DNA of 64,000 nt from JAUUSJ01 sp964439395 (lineage in GTDB: Bacteria; Bacillota; Clostridia; Lachnospirales; Lachnospiraceae): assembly GCA_964439395.1 (NCBI GenBank), contig CAYTNV010000008.1, positions 36,946-100,945 of the forward strand, written 5' to 3'. The notes under the pieces are model-generated. The model was not told where the DNA came from and did not search any database. It worked only from the letters and a program-made list of their open reading frames with translations. This document shows, one piece after another, positions 8,334 through 16,497 of this stretch; positions within the stretch are counted from its first letter, which is position 1, and each line of letters opens with the position of its first letter. A program made the translations under genes and the position numbers.

Positions 8334-8933
8334 ATGATTATTGTGTTGATGGGACCTTCGGGGAGTGGAAAGTCCACTATAGAAAAAGAATTACAAAAAT
8401 TTGGGCTTAAAAGAATTGTTTCTTATACAACTAGAACTCCTAGAGAGGACGAAGTAAATGGGGAAGATTATTATTTTGTGAAGCCTGAGGACTTTATGGA
8501 GCTGGTAAAAAATAAAAAATTCGCTGAGTATAGAGGATATTCCAATAATCGATTTTATGGAACATTAATAGAAAGTTATAAGCCAGATGATTGGAAGTCT
8601 TCAAATTTAAGGGTTGTTACTATAACTCCTTCTGGGTATAGACAATTGATCAAAAGACTAGAATATGAAAAATTTATGGAGGAAGATATTATCTTTTCAG
8701 TTTTGATTGACGCTCCGTTGTCAATAAGAATGAAACGATACATTGATAGATGTGGAGAAAGATTTGATTTTTCTGATAAAGATGAATTGTGTGCAAGAGT
8801 TGAGCGTGATTTCGGAATGTTTGAAGGAGTCGAAAATGAAGTTTCATTAGTCTTGAATAATGATGGCACTCATACTCCAAGAGAAATGGCAAAAATAATT
8901 TTACAGGAAGCAGGGTGTATAGATTTATGTTAG
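8334..8933 (+). CDS. gmk: Guanylate kinase (phage-encoded)
   Basis: Phosphorylates GMP and dGMP to the diphosphates with ATP. The P-loop GPSGSGKST is at residues 7-15. The GMP-binding block SYTTRTPREDEVNGEDYYFV is at about residues 31-50 and contains the conserved R-x2-R/E-G-DY set. The length of 199 residues is normal. It sits between the beta-helix gene and a 5'-nucleotidase, inside the phage nucleotide module. The 7-base overlap with the next gene suggests co-translation. Confidence 0.93.
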   Translation: MIIVLMGPSGSGKSTIEKELQKFGLKRIVSYTTRTPREDEVNGEDYYFVKPEDFMELVKNKKFAEYRGYSNNRFYGTLIESYKPDDWKSSNLRVVTITPSGYRQLIKRLEYEKFMEEDIIFSVLIDAPLSIRMKRYIDRCGERFDFSDKDELCARVERDFGMFEGVENEVSLVLNNDGTHTPREMAKIILQEAGCIDLC

Positions 8934-9523
8934 AGGACAAGAAAAGGCTTTTTATCGATTTCGATGGAGTTATTGTTAATACGATAAAAAGGATTTGCGA
9001 CTTATATAATTATGATTTTGTATGTTATCCTTCTCCAAAAGTGAATTGGAAAGACATTAAAACTTTGAATTTTGATGAGTGTACTGGAATGACAAAAGAA
9101 CTTATGAATATTTACTTTGATAGCCCAAGATTTTTTGAGGAGCTTGAATTCATGCCTTTTGCCGAGCTAGTAATTAAGATGATGAAAAACTGTTACGAAA
9201 TCGTGATTGTTTCAAAAGGATTTTCGGCAAATCTATTATTAAAGAGTGAATGGGTTCATGAAAATATTGGGGCTAAGTTTATTGGGATTGGAGAAGATAT
9301 ATCAAAAAGCGAGGTCGATATGGCTGGTGGGATTTTTATAGATGACAAAAAAGATAACTTAGAAGAAAGTAATGCCGATGTGAAAATTTTGTTCGGAAGA
9401 AGCTACCCGTGGAATGAAGGATGGACTGGTGAACATATCAAAGATTGGCAGGATTTTCTTTTCAAATATAAACATATAAGTTTAGAAGAAAAAAATAGGA
9501 GGGATGCTATTGGTAGTAATTAA
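8927..9523 (+). CDS. HAD-family 5'(3')-deoxyribonucleotidase
   Basis: Predicted to remove phosphate from deoxynucleoside monophosphates. HAD motif I is LFIDFDGVIVNT near residue 11 (nucleophile and acid/base aspartates). Motif II is IVIVSKG, and motif III/IV is GIFIDDKKDNL with a paired aspartate. The arrangement matches the NT5C-like phage nucleotidases. ATG 8927 overlaps the gmk stop (ATGTTAG), and an AGGAAGCAGGG ribosome site precedes it. The stop lies inside the start region of nrdD, so gmk, this gene and nrdD form one tightly packed unit that balances deoxynucleotide pools. Confidence 0.8.
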   Translation: MLEDKKRLFIDFDGVIVNTIKRICDLYNYDFVCYPSPKVNWKDIKTLNFDECTGMTKELMNIYFDSPRFFEELEFMPFAELVIKMMKNCYEIVIVSKGFSANLLLKSEWVHENIGAKFIGIGEDISKSEVDMAGGIFIDDKKDNLEESNADVKILFGRSYPWNEGWTGEHIKDWQDFLFKYKHISLEEKNRRDAIGSN

Positions 9524-12500
9524 AAGAGATTGTACAGAAGCAGAATTTGATAAAAGTAAAATTTCGGATGCTATTTTGAAGGCAATGAAAAATGGAAGTG
9601 GGATTGTAAAACCGAAAATCGCTGAGAGTATTGCCAATGAAATTTATGAAGAGAATAAGGATGTTGATGAGATATCTGTTTATGATATTGAACAGGAAGT
9701 TTTTAATAAGCTGATTTGCAAAAAGCAAAAACTTACGGCAAAAGCTTATGAAGGGTATAGGAGTATACGAGAGTTTCAGAGAGAGAAAAACGAGCTTGAT
9801 GATGTAGTAACAGGGATTGTAGAGGGATTTGACAAAGAGATATTGGACGAGAATTCAAATAAAAATTCTTATATAGCTCCTACACAAAGAGACTTGATTG
9901 CTGGCGAAGTAAGCAAAAGTTATTCGAGAAGAAATCTTTTTCCCACAAATATTACTCAAGCACATGATGATGGGATCATTCATGTACATGATTTGGATTA
10001 TTTCGCGCAGCACATCATTAACTGTCAACTTGTTAATCTCGAAGATATGTTACAAAATGGGACAGTTATTAACACTAAAATGATAGAAAAACCTAAAAGT
10101 TTTCAAACTGCTTGTACGGTTGCCACACAAATTGTTCAACAAGTGGCGAATGCTCAGTATGGAGGACAAACTATTTCCCTATCTCATTTGTCTCCATTTG
10201 TAAGGATTAGTAAAGAAAAATGGGAAAAACGTATCAAGGAAGATTTTGAAGAAATAGGCATTTCATATGATATGGATTATATAGAACATATTGTAAGCAA
10301 GAGATTACAAGAAGAAATTAAGGCAGGCATTCAGACGATTCAATTTCAAGTGAATACATTTAATACATCTAATGGTCAGAGTCCTTTTCTCAGTATATTT
10401 ATGTATATAAGTGAGAATCCAGAGTATGAAAAAGAAACAGCTATGCTTATCGAGGAAGTATTAAATCAGAGATATGAGGGAATGAAAAATGAGGTAGGCG
10501 TTCCAGTAACACCATCATTCCCTAAGATAATATATGTTCTTGATGAAAATAATATTCCTCAAAATAGCCAATATAGATATTTAACGGATTTGGCTTGCAA
10601 ATGCGTGGCTAAAAGAATGATGCCAGACTTTATTTCTGCAAAGATGATGAAAGAGAATTATGATGGCGAGGTTTTCCCGTGTATGGGATGTGTTGATGGT
10701 AAAGAGATCATAACTTATAAATTTAATAATAAGTTATTTGTAGAATCTTTTGAAAGAATGTGGAATAGATTGACAGATACATTTGAGATTCATCATCAAT
10801 ACAAAGAGGATAGTCCTAATTTATATATGGATTTAGTAGATGTAGAAATTTATGATACAGAAAAAGGATTCGTTAATGCCAGAAGGATTATCCGAAATCT
10901 TTCAAATGATTGGGTGGATGTTCATTTATCAAATGGAAGAAGGCTGTTATGCACTTCCGACCATCCATTCGAAATTTTGGGCAAAGGTAAAACAATAGCC
11001 AAAGATTTGAAAGTATCGGATAAGATGATGATTAATCCAAGCCAATATAGTGAAGAAAATATTATTTTTAATACTGACAAGGCATGGCTATTAGGTTTTA
11101 TGTTGTGTGATGGTTATTACCAATCAAATCACATTTTTGCTTCTATCACTGCTAATGGCGAAGATGAAAATGAGAAAAAGTTCCAAGCGACGCTTTTGAA
11201 GTATTTTGATATTAATACTAAAACAATATTACAAGAACGTAATAAGAAAGGAACATATAAAGATTTAATTGCAATTAATGATAAGAATGGCAGTTTGCAA
11301 CGTGCAATTAATTATTTTACTTCAAAATTTGGTGGTATTAACAAAGCAAACAGACATATTCCAAATGAAGTGTTTTCATGGAATTACGAAAGCAAAATGG
11401 CGTTTTTAGCAGGTATGATTGATGCAGACGGTTATATTAATGATAATTCCTATGGCAGTTCTGTTGTACAAATTGTGTCTACTAACAAGGAATTAGCGTT
11501 ACAGCAAATGGCATTAGCCCAAGCATTAGGAATGCCAGCTAAGATTTATCATGATCATTATGCAAAAAGAAATTCCAATCTTATTAGATATAGAGTAGAA
11601 TTTTATGCTGTTAAAGAACTTTTAGATTATATTGTTTGTAATAAGAAATGTTCCCATTATAAAGAGATGACTTCTGATCACTATAATACATGGGCGGAAG
11701 TGCTAGAAATATTGCCAGTAGATGCAAATATGTATAGCTATGATGTGACAACAGACAGTGAACATTTTGAAGTGAGCGGTATTCATAGTCATAATTGTCG
11801 TTCTTTTCTTTCAAATTGGAAGGATAAGGATGGGAAATATAAGTGGTATGGTCGTTTTAATCAAGGGGTAGTCACTCTCAATCTAGTAGATGTAGGGCTT
11901 TCGGCTAAGAAAGATATGGCTAAGTTTTGGGATATTCTTGATGAAAGATTAAAACTTTGTTATCAAGCATTAATGTTAAGACATGAAAGATTAGAAGGTA
12001 CAAGCACAACGGTATCGCCTATTCATTGGCAATATGGAGCAATTGCTAGATTGTCTAAAGACGATAAAATTGACGATTTGTTGCATGGTGGATATTCATC
12101 AATTTCTCTTGGGTATGCAGGAGTATATGAATGTGTAGTATCCATGCTAGGGATTTCCCACACTACAGAAGAAGGAGAAAAATTTGCCTTAGAAATTATG
12201 AATAAACTTAGGGTAACATGTGATAAATGGAAAAAAGAAACAGGTATTGGTTTCGCTCTTTATGGAACGCCACTAGAGTCAACCACTTATAAGTTCGCAA
12301 GATGTTTGAGAAAAAGGTTTGGAGTTATTGAGGGTATTACCGACAAAGATTATATTACCAATAGTTACCATGTAAATGTAAAAGAAGAAATTGACGCTTT
12401 TAGTAAACTTGGATTTGAAGCAAAATTTCAAAAGATAAGTTCTGGTGGTGCTATTAGTTATGTTGAAGTTACAAATCTTAATAATAATATAGAAGCAATA

Positions 12501-12779
12501 AAACAACTTGTGGATTATATGTACGAAACAATTCAGTATGCAGAAATTAATACAAAGTCTGATTATTGCCAAGTATGTGGATTTGATGGAGAAATTCTAC
12601 TTGATGAAAATCTAGAGTGGTATTGCCCTAATTGCGGTAATCGTGACCATAATAAAATGAATGTGTGTAGAAGGACTTGCGGATATTTAGGAGATAATTT
12701 CTGGAATCAAGGAAGAACTGAAGAGATTGCAGAAAGATATGTTCATCTTGATAACCATTTATACAAAGGAGATTGTTGA
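9510..12779 (+). CDS. nrdD: Anaerobic class III ribonucleotide reductase with an intein
   Basis: Reduces NTPs to dNTPs by glycyl-radical chemistry. The N-terminus is an ATP-cone (residues about 1-90). IINCQLVNLEDML carries a conserved Cys. After removal of the intein the motif GCRSFLSNW is restored. A four-Cys zinc site (CQVC...CPNC) lies near the C-terminus, and RTCGYLG holds the radical glycine. The precursor is about 1089 residues and the spliced enzyme about 720, which is normal. The start is probably TTG 9510, 7 bases after AGGAGGG. The ATG at 9504 almost touches that site. It is paired with nrdG directly downstream. Oxygen sensitivity of this class fits an anaerobic host. Confidence 0.95.
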   Translation: MVVIKRDCTEAEFDKSKISDAILKAMKNGSGIVKPKIAESIANEIYEENKDVDEISVYDIEQEVFNKLICKKQKLTAKAYEGYRSIREFQREKNELDDVVTGIVEGFDKEILDENSNKNSYIAPTQRDLIAGEVSKSYSRRNLFPTNITQAHDDGIIHVHDLDYFAQHIINCQLVNLEDMLQNGTVINTKMIEKPKSFQTACTVATQIVQQVANAQYGGQTISLSHLSPFVRISKEKWEKRIKEDFEEIGISYDMDYIEHIVSKRLQEEIKAGIQTIQFQVNTFNTSNGQSPFLSIFMYISENPEYEKETAMLIEEVLNQRYEGMKNEVGVPVTPSFPKIIYVLDENNIPQNSQYRYLTDLACKCVAKRMMPDFISAKMMKENYDGEVFPCMGCVDGKEIITYKFNNKLFVESFERMWNRLTDTFEIHHQYKEDSPNLYMDLVDVEIYDTEKGFVNARRIIRNLSNDWVDVHLSNGRRLLCTSDHPFEILGKGKTIAKDLKVSDKMMINPSQYSEENIIFNTDKAWLLGFMLCDGYYQSNHIFASITANGEDENEKKFQATLLKYFDINTKTILQERNKKGTYKDLIAINDKNGSLQRAINYFTSKFGGINKANRHIPNEVFSWNYESKMAFLAGMIDADGYINDNSYGSSVVQIVSTNKELALQQMALAQALGMPAKIYHDHYAKRNSNLIRYRVEFYAVKELLDYIVCNKKCSHYKEMTSDHYNTWAEVLEILPVDANMYSYDVTTDSEHFEVSGIHSHNCRSFLSNWKDKDGKYKWYGRFNQGVVTLNLVDVGLSAKKDMAKFWDILDERLKLCYQALMLRHERLEGTSTTVSPIHWQYGAIARLSKDDKIDDLLHGGYSSISLGYAGVYECVVSMLGISHTTEEGEKFALEIMNKLRVTCDKWKKETGIGFALYGTPLESTTYKFARCLRKRFGVIEGITDKDYITNSYHVNVKEEIDAFSKLGFEAKFQKISSGGAISYVEVTNLNNNIEAIKQLVDYMYETIQYAEINTKSDYCQVCGFDGEILLDENLEWYCPNCGNRDHNKMNVCRRTCGYLGDNFWNQGRTEEIAERYVHLDNHLYKGDC
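10689..11795 (+). other. Full-length LAGLIDADG intein inside NrdD
   Basis: The insert is 369 codons with every splicing block visible. Block A starts at Cys (C-VDGKEIITY). Block B has the T-x2-H motif (CTSDHPFEI). The homing endonuclease has two LAGLIDADG helices (WLLGFMLCDGYY and FLAGMIDADGYI). Block F is MYSYDVTTDSEHFEVSG, and block G ends in IHSHN. The +1 residue is Cys, the conserved cysteine of the NrdD GCR motif. Both halves look intact, so splicing and homing are plausible. It sits in frame with perfect exteins on both sides. Confidence 0.93.
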
Positions 12780-12780
12780 T

Positions 12781-13434
12781 ATGAGATACAATCAAATAAG
12801 GGAATGTGATATAGCAAACGGAGAGGGTATAGGAGTTGCCCTCTTCGTACAAGGGTGTTATTTCCATTGTAAAAATTGTTTTAATCAAGAAACATGGGAT
12901 TTTAGTGGAGGGAAACCTTGGACAAAAGAAATAAGAAATAAATTTATGGAGTTGGTTAGTCGCCCATATGTGAGAAGAGTGAGTATACTGGGCGGCGAGC
13001 CTCTCGCCGATGAAAATGTAAAAGAAGTAGGAATCTTGATAAGAATGATAAAAAAAAATTCCCCAGAAAAAAAGATATGGCTTTATACAGGATATACGTT
13101 TGAAGAGATTTTAAAAAAGATACAAGAACCTAAAAATAATTTTGATATTAAGAGATTTATCACAATAACAGGAGCAGACATTGTGGTAGATGGGAAATAT
13201 GTCGATGGATTGCAGGATTTTAAATTAAAATGGAAAGGCAGTTCTAATCAGAGAGTAATTGATATGACTCATTCTTTTGAGGAGATTGTGAGGAATTTTT
13301 ATAAAGAGACTGTTAATATTATTTTAGAAAATTTGTTTGGTTCTTCTGTGTCAGAAGAAGAATTTGATAGACTTGTATTGAACAAGGCACTGGAGGGGTT
13401 TCAAGTAATTGAATATGAAGGAAAGGAAGTTTAA
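12781..13434 (+). CDS. nrdG: Anaerobic ribonucleotide reductase activase NrdG
   Basis: A radical-SAM protein that puts the glycyl radical on NrdD. The C-x3-C-x2-C iron-sulfur motif is in CYFHCKNC (near residue 27). LGGEPL follows near residue 77, the SAM-binding GGE-type motif. The length of 217 residues is a little above the usual 150-180, with an extra C-terminal tail of about 60 residues (SVSEEEFDRLV...). ATG 12781 follows the nrdD stop by one base and has AAAGGAGA before it. Longer frames into nrdD are not needed. Confidence 0.93.
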   Translation: MRYNQIRECDIANGEGIGVALFVQGCYFHCKNCFNQETWDFSGGKPWTKEIRNKFMELVSRPYVRRVSILGGEPLADENVKEVGILIRMIKKNSPEKKIWLYTGYTFEEILKKIQEPKNNFDIKRFITITGADIVVDGKYVDGLQDFKLKWKGSSNQRVIDMTHSFEEIVRNFYKETVNIILENLFGSSVSEEEFDRLVLNKALEGFQVIEYEGKEV

Positions 13435-13453
13435 ATTGAGTAAAGGAAAGCTT

Positions 13454-13563
13454 ATGAAGTATATTGAGGTGGTAAAAAGCAGATTCCGAAAGAGCTACTG
13501 GAGCTAGAAATAGAACATATGACACCCGGCTCTCTCGGTAGTTCAGATGATATTCATTTGTAA
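13454..13563 (+). pseudogene. Small frameshifted phage reading frame before the Tad1-like gene
   Basis: ATG 13454 follows AAAGGAAAG and encodes MKYIEVVKSRFRKSYWS before a stop at 13507. From about 13470 another frame is open and reads GGKKQIPKELLELEIEHMT, then PGSLGSSDDIHL, to a stop at 13563. That second stretch is acidic and protein-like. One indel near 13470 would join the two into an about 36-residue peptide. It is either an eroded small gene, a programmed frameshift, or chance. No family recognised. Confidence 0.35.
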
Positions 13564-13581
13564 AAGGAGGAAGAAAAGAAG

Positions 13582-13971
13582 ATGCTTAGAAGATTAGAGA
13601 CGGTACAAAGAAGAGGAAATTTAAACAGGGTATATGCTGTTGATGAAGCAGGACCAGGCGGTGCGAATCATGCTTATGTGGTTGTTCCAGTCTTAGAAGG
13701 TGTGGACGAAGATGATTATTACTATGGCACAGAAATACTTAAGGTACAATTTCAAAAAGGTGCTAGAAATGATATGAACGCTACAGATGGAGTTTTAGGC
13801 TCAGATTTGTTAGAAATCGTAAGAGATACCTTGCGAGGTTTTCAGTCAGGAGAATTTGCCTGCGAGCACAATGAGAAGGCGCTTGAATATGTTGAACGTG
13901 CGCTTTACTGGCTGAATAAGAGAGTGGAGGATCGCATCGAGAGGCGGGTGCTGGGGACATATGATAAGTAA
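13582..13971 (+). CDS. tad1: Tad1-like immune-signal sponge (anti-Thoeris / anti-CBASS)
   Basis: A 129-residue protein with an N-terminal beta domain (RRLETVQRRGNLNRVYAVDEAGPGGANHAYVV), a short linker strand (ILKVQFQKG) and a C-terminal two-helix hairpin (about residues 74-120). This is the layout of Tad1, a phage protein that binds and hides the TIR-made signal gcADPR, and in some homologues cyclic oligonucleotides of CBASS. From memory, the ligand-contacting residues of the Clostridium botulinum prophage Tad1 are F82, N92, R109 and R113. Here F87, N97, R114 and R118 occur with identical spacing. No enzymatic motif is seen. It lies between nrdG and dut under its own AAAAGGAGG site. Confidence 0.72.
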   Translation: MLRRLETVQRRGNLNRVYAVDEAGPGGANHAYVVVPVLEGVDEDDYYYGTEILKVQFQKGARNDMNATDGVLGSDLLEIVRDTLRGFQSGEFACEHNEKALEYVERALYWLNKRVEDRIERRVLGTYDK

Positions 13972-14003
13972 TAAAAAAATATTCCAATTGTAAAGAGGAA
14001 ATT

Positions 14004-14531
14004 TTGGCGGCTAGATATGAAGTACATGAATGCAAAAACAGTTTAGTTGGGTTTGTTGATTTTTTAGGATATGAGAGAGGGAATGTAGTGAAGGAAACAA
14101 ACAACAAATTAATTAAGATTAAGTATTTTGATAAAAAAATTGATAAAGTAGAGAAAATTGAACAAGGGGATTGGATCGATCTAAGAACTGCTGCGACTAT
14201 TTATCTTGACGCAGGGGATTCTACGTTGATCCCATTAGGAGTGGGGATGATTCTTCCAAACGGTTGTGAAGCTCATGTTGTTCCAAGAAGTAGCACTTTT
14301 AAGAACTATGGGATTATTCAAACGAATGGAATGGGAATTATTGATGAATCTTATTGCGGGAATGATGACCAGTGGTTTATGCCAGTATATGCAACAAGAA
14401 GAGCGACTATCCCTAAGAATTCCAGAATTTGCCAATTTAGAATCGTAGAAAAAATGCCAGAGTACAAAATTGAAGAAGTGGAGAATTTAGAAGAAAAATC
14501 AAGAGGTGGTCATGGCAGTACAGGAAAATAA
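14004..14531 (+). CDS. dut: dUTP diphosphatase (trimeric dUTPase family)
   Basis: Hydrolyses dUTP to dUMP, feeding ThyX and keeping uracil out of DNA. The five dUTPase motifs can be followed: DWIDLRTAA, VPRSSTF, the substrate loop GIIDESYCGNDD, CQFRIVE, and the C-terminal flexible arm GGHGSTGK. The length of 175 residues is slightly long because of an insert of about 20 residues after the first strand. The only in-frame start with a good ribosome site (AAAGAGGAA) is TTG 14004. A stem-loop terminator follows. Confidence 0.9.
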   Translation: MAARYEVHECKNSLVGFVDFLGYERGNVVKETNNKLIKIKYFDKKIDKVEKIEQGDWIDLRTAATIYLDAGDSTLIPLGVGMILPNGCEAHVVPRSSTFKNYGIIQTNGMGIIDESYCGNDDQWFMPVYATRRATIPKNSRICQFRIVEKMPEYKIEEVENLEEKSRGGHGSTGK

Positions 14532-14542
14532 ATAATAAGAAA

Positions 14543-14586
14543 TTAGGCATCTTTTATTTAGATATGAGGATGTCTAAATTATTTTT
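14543..14586 (+). terminator. Terminator after dut
   Basis: TTAGGCATC pairs with GATGTCTAA (one G-U pair), followed by ATTATTTTT. It closes the nucleotide-metabolism block before the excisionase gene. Confidence 0.7.
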
Positions 14587-14604
14587 CAGAAGGAGGAAAG
14601 TATT

Positions 14605-14793
14605 ATGGAAAAAGCAGTGATGAGTTTAAAAGAAGTATGTGAATATACTGGATGGGGAGAAACAAAAGTGAGAAAAATTTTAAAAAATCCAAGTAGCACA
14701 TTTACAATTAGATTAGGTAATAGATTGTATGTTAATAAAAAATTATTTGACGACTACCTGCAAAGATGTGCAAAATATCAGATTAAAATTTGA
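14605..14793 (+). CDS. xis: Excisionase-like small DNA-binding protein
   Basis: A 62-residue winged-helix protein of the MerR-like excisionase type. SLKEVCEYTGWGETKVRKIL forms the helix-turn-helix, and TFTIRLGNRLYVNKKLFDDYL forms the wing and last helix. Its size and place, about 115 bases before the integrase gene, are those of Tn916-type and phage excisionases that direct Int toward excision. A strong AGGAGG lies 9 bases before the ATG. An alternative is a small repressor controlling int. Confidence 0.75.
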   Translation: MEKAVMSLKEVCEYTGWGETKVRKILKNPSSTFTIRLGNRLYVNKKLFDDYLQRCAKYQIKI

Positions 14794-14841
14794 TAGTGTC
14801 ACAAAAAAAATGCAAATGAAGATTATAGTTATCTTGATTCT

Positions 14842-14887
14842 TTATGGTAACTGTATTATTATGTTAATATAAAAGTAGTTGCCATAA
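14842..14887 (+). promoter_or_regulatory. 11-bp inverted repeat flanking the integrase promoter
   Basis: TTATGGTAACT (14842-14852) and AGTTGCCATAA (14877-14887) are inverted copies with one mismatch. Between them lie AT-rich promoter-like bases (TATTATTATG, TTAATATAAAA). This is likely a regulator or Xis site controlling int. It could also be part of the Int arm sites. Confidence 0.45.
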
Positions 14888-14907
14888 TCAGGAAAGGAAA
14901 TGTGGTT

Positions 14908-16107
14908 ATGGGAAAAGATTTAAAAGGTAATGATTTAGGTAAAGGATATAGTCAAAGAAAAGATGGAAGATATGAGGCAAGGGCTAAAATAAATGGAGTT
15001 AAGATTGATCTTTATGATTTTTCTTTATCAAAATTAAAAAAAGCCTTTGAAGCAGAAAAAGCGAGAGTTCGTAGAGGGCAACAAAGTGTAGATTCTAATA
15101 TAACACTAGGACAATGGTATAGAGAATGGTACGATAAATGTAAGGCACCACAATTAAAATCAGAAATTAGCAGAAAAACATACGATAGAAAAATAAGGAA
15201 TACGTTTATTAATATACTTGGAGATAAGTGTTTAAAAGAACTTACACAGCTAAATATTCAGGTTGCAACGAATGAATTAATGGAACAAAACAGGAGGGAA
15301 AGAGGTATTAGAGAGGCTCTTGGTGTGCTGAGAGAATGTCTTGAGTCTGCATTAATAAATCGAATTATTCCAGTAAATCCTTGTCAGCAAATTCTTATCA
15401 AAGATAATAACGAGTGCCAGAAGGAGCGCAGAGTTTTAGCAAAATGGGAACAGGAATTACTTCTTGAAGAAATAGAGAATTGCTATTACAATGAAGTATA
15501 TAAATTTCTTTTACTTACAGGCGTAAGAATTGGTGAATTCTCAGGGTTGCAATGGGGCGACATTGACTGGGAAAAAAGGGTTATAAAAATTAGTAGAACT
15601 ATGAGTACAGGATATATAAATGGGAAAAAGATTGAAGAACTAATGCCTCCAAAAACTTCAAATTCATATCGTTTGATTCCGTTTTTTGGGGAAACAGAAA
15701 AAATCTTAAAAGATTGGAAGAAAAAACAAGATTTATACAGGGCTAAATTGGGTAATAGATGGAGAGCTGATCCTAAGCATGGTGATTTGATTTTTACTAG
15801 CACTATGGGTTCTCCTATTACTAGATATGTAATTGTACATGACCTTAAAAGAATCGAACAAAATATGATTTTAAAAGAACAGTCAAGGGCAATCTTAGAG
15901 ACAAGGCAACCTAGAGTTATTGAACATATCCATCCGCATTGTTTTAGGCATACATTTGCTACAAGATGTTTTGAAAAAGGGATGTCTCCTTTGGTTGTTC
16001 AGAGTATTATGGGTCATGCCAATTACAGTACTACTGTGTCATATACTCATATATTAGATGACAAACGAAAAGAAGAAGTAGATAAAATTGGAGACTTCTT
16101 AAATTAA
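14908..16107 (+). CDS. int: Tyrosine-family phage integrase
   Basis: A site-specific recombinase that inserts and excises the prophage. The N-terminus has an AP2-like arm-binding part (KDGRYEARAKINGVKIDLYDF), then a SAM-like core-binding domain (ITLGQWYREWYDK), then the catalytic domain. Catalytic residues seen are Arg in TGVRIGE (about 206), H-x2-R in HCFRHTFATR (about 345), His in IMGHANYSTT, and the nucleophile Tyr in VSYTHI (about 379). The length of 399 residues is normal. ATG 14908 is 9 bases from AAAGGA. A GTG at 14902 is too close. It is the last phage gene, so the attachment site should be just downstream. Confidence 0.95.
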   Translation: MGKDLKGNDLGKGYSQRKDGRYEARAKINGVKIDLYDFSLSKLKKAFEAEKARVRRGQQSVDSNITLGQWYREWYDKCKAPQLKSEISRKTYDRKIRNTFINILGDKCLKELTQLNIQVATNELMEQNRRERGIREALGVLRECLESALINRIIPVNPCQQILIKDNNECQKERRVLAKWEQELLLEEIENCYYNEVYKFLLLTGVRIGEFSGLQWGDIDWEKRVIKISRTMSTGYINGKKIEELMPPKTSNSYRLIPFFGETEKILKDWKKKQDLYRAKLGNRWRADPKHGDLIFTSTMGSPITRYVIVHDLKRIEQNMILKEQSRAILETRQPRVIEHIHPHCFRHTFATRCFEKGMSPLVVQSIMGHANYSTTVSYTHILDDKRKEEVDKIGDFLN

Positions 16108-16132
16108 TGTATTAACTAACAGATTTGTGAAA

Positions 16133-16217
16133 TTGCGTAAAAATTGTTTTGCGTAAAAAATAAAATACAATCGCTATATGTAATCTTTTGATGCTATTGT
16201 ATAAAGTTGCGTAAAAA
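16133..16217 (+). repeat. Three direct repeats TTGCGTAAAAA downstream of int
   Basis: Copies lie at 16133-16143, 16149-16159 and 16207-16217. Short direct repeats next to int are typical arm-type integrase binding sites of an attachment site. Confidence 0.55.
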
Positions 16218-16327
16218 AAGTTAAAGTAGTGAAAAATCTCATGAATAAAGGGTTTTCAAGGGAACTTCTCAAATCAGATGGGAATGTAAGCGAAGTTTGC
16301 TTCCCAAATAACGTTGTAAAAATATGA
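16205..16327 (+). other. Likely prophage/host junction with a displaced gene 3' end
   Basis: A frame open from 16205 ends MNKGFSRELLKSDGNVSEV, then CFPNNVVKI, with a stop at 16327, immediately before a long terminator hairpin. A protein-like tail without a gene body, just past int, is what remains when a phage integrates into the 3' end of a host gene. The body would then be at the other, unseen end of the prophage. The host gene is not recognised. Confidence 0.4.
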
Positions 16328-16329
16328 GG

Positions 16330-16390
16330 CTCTGAAAGCCTTATAATCACGTATTTTCAAGTGATTGTAAGGTTTTCAGGGCTTTTTTGT
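16330..16390 (+). terminator. Long terminator hairpin (repeat family copy 1)
   Basis: A 21-bp imperfect stem (16330-16350 with 16361-16381), a 10-base loop and a T tract. Its arms (CTCTGAAAG...CTTATAATCA) resemble a second hairpin at 19231-19300. Confidence 0.75.
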
Positions 16391-16497
16391 ATGTTAAAAT
16401 AGCAAAGACAGAAATACCGTCCATTCTGTAATAGATTGTATCTCACACCTTATCTTTATTCGCAAAATACAAGAGGGTGTTTCGATTGACTTACTAA

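Noticed and set aside
16108..16330. tRNA gene as the phage attachment site
   Set aside because: No cloverleaf or T-loop sequence was found. A protein 3' end fits better.
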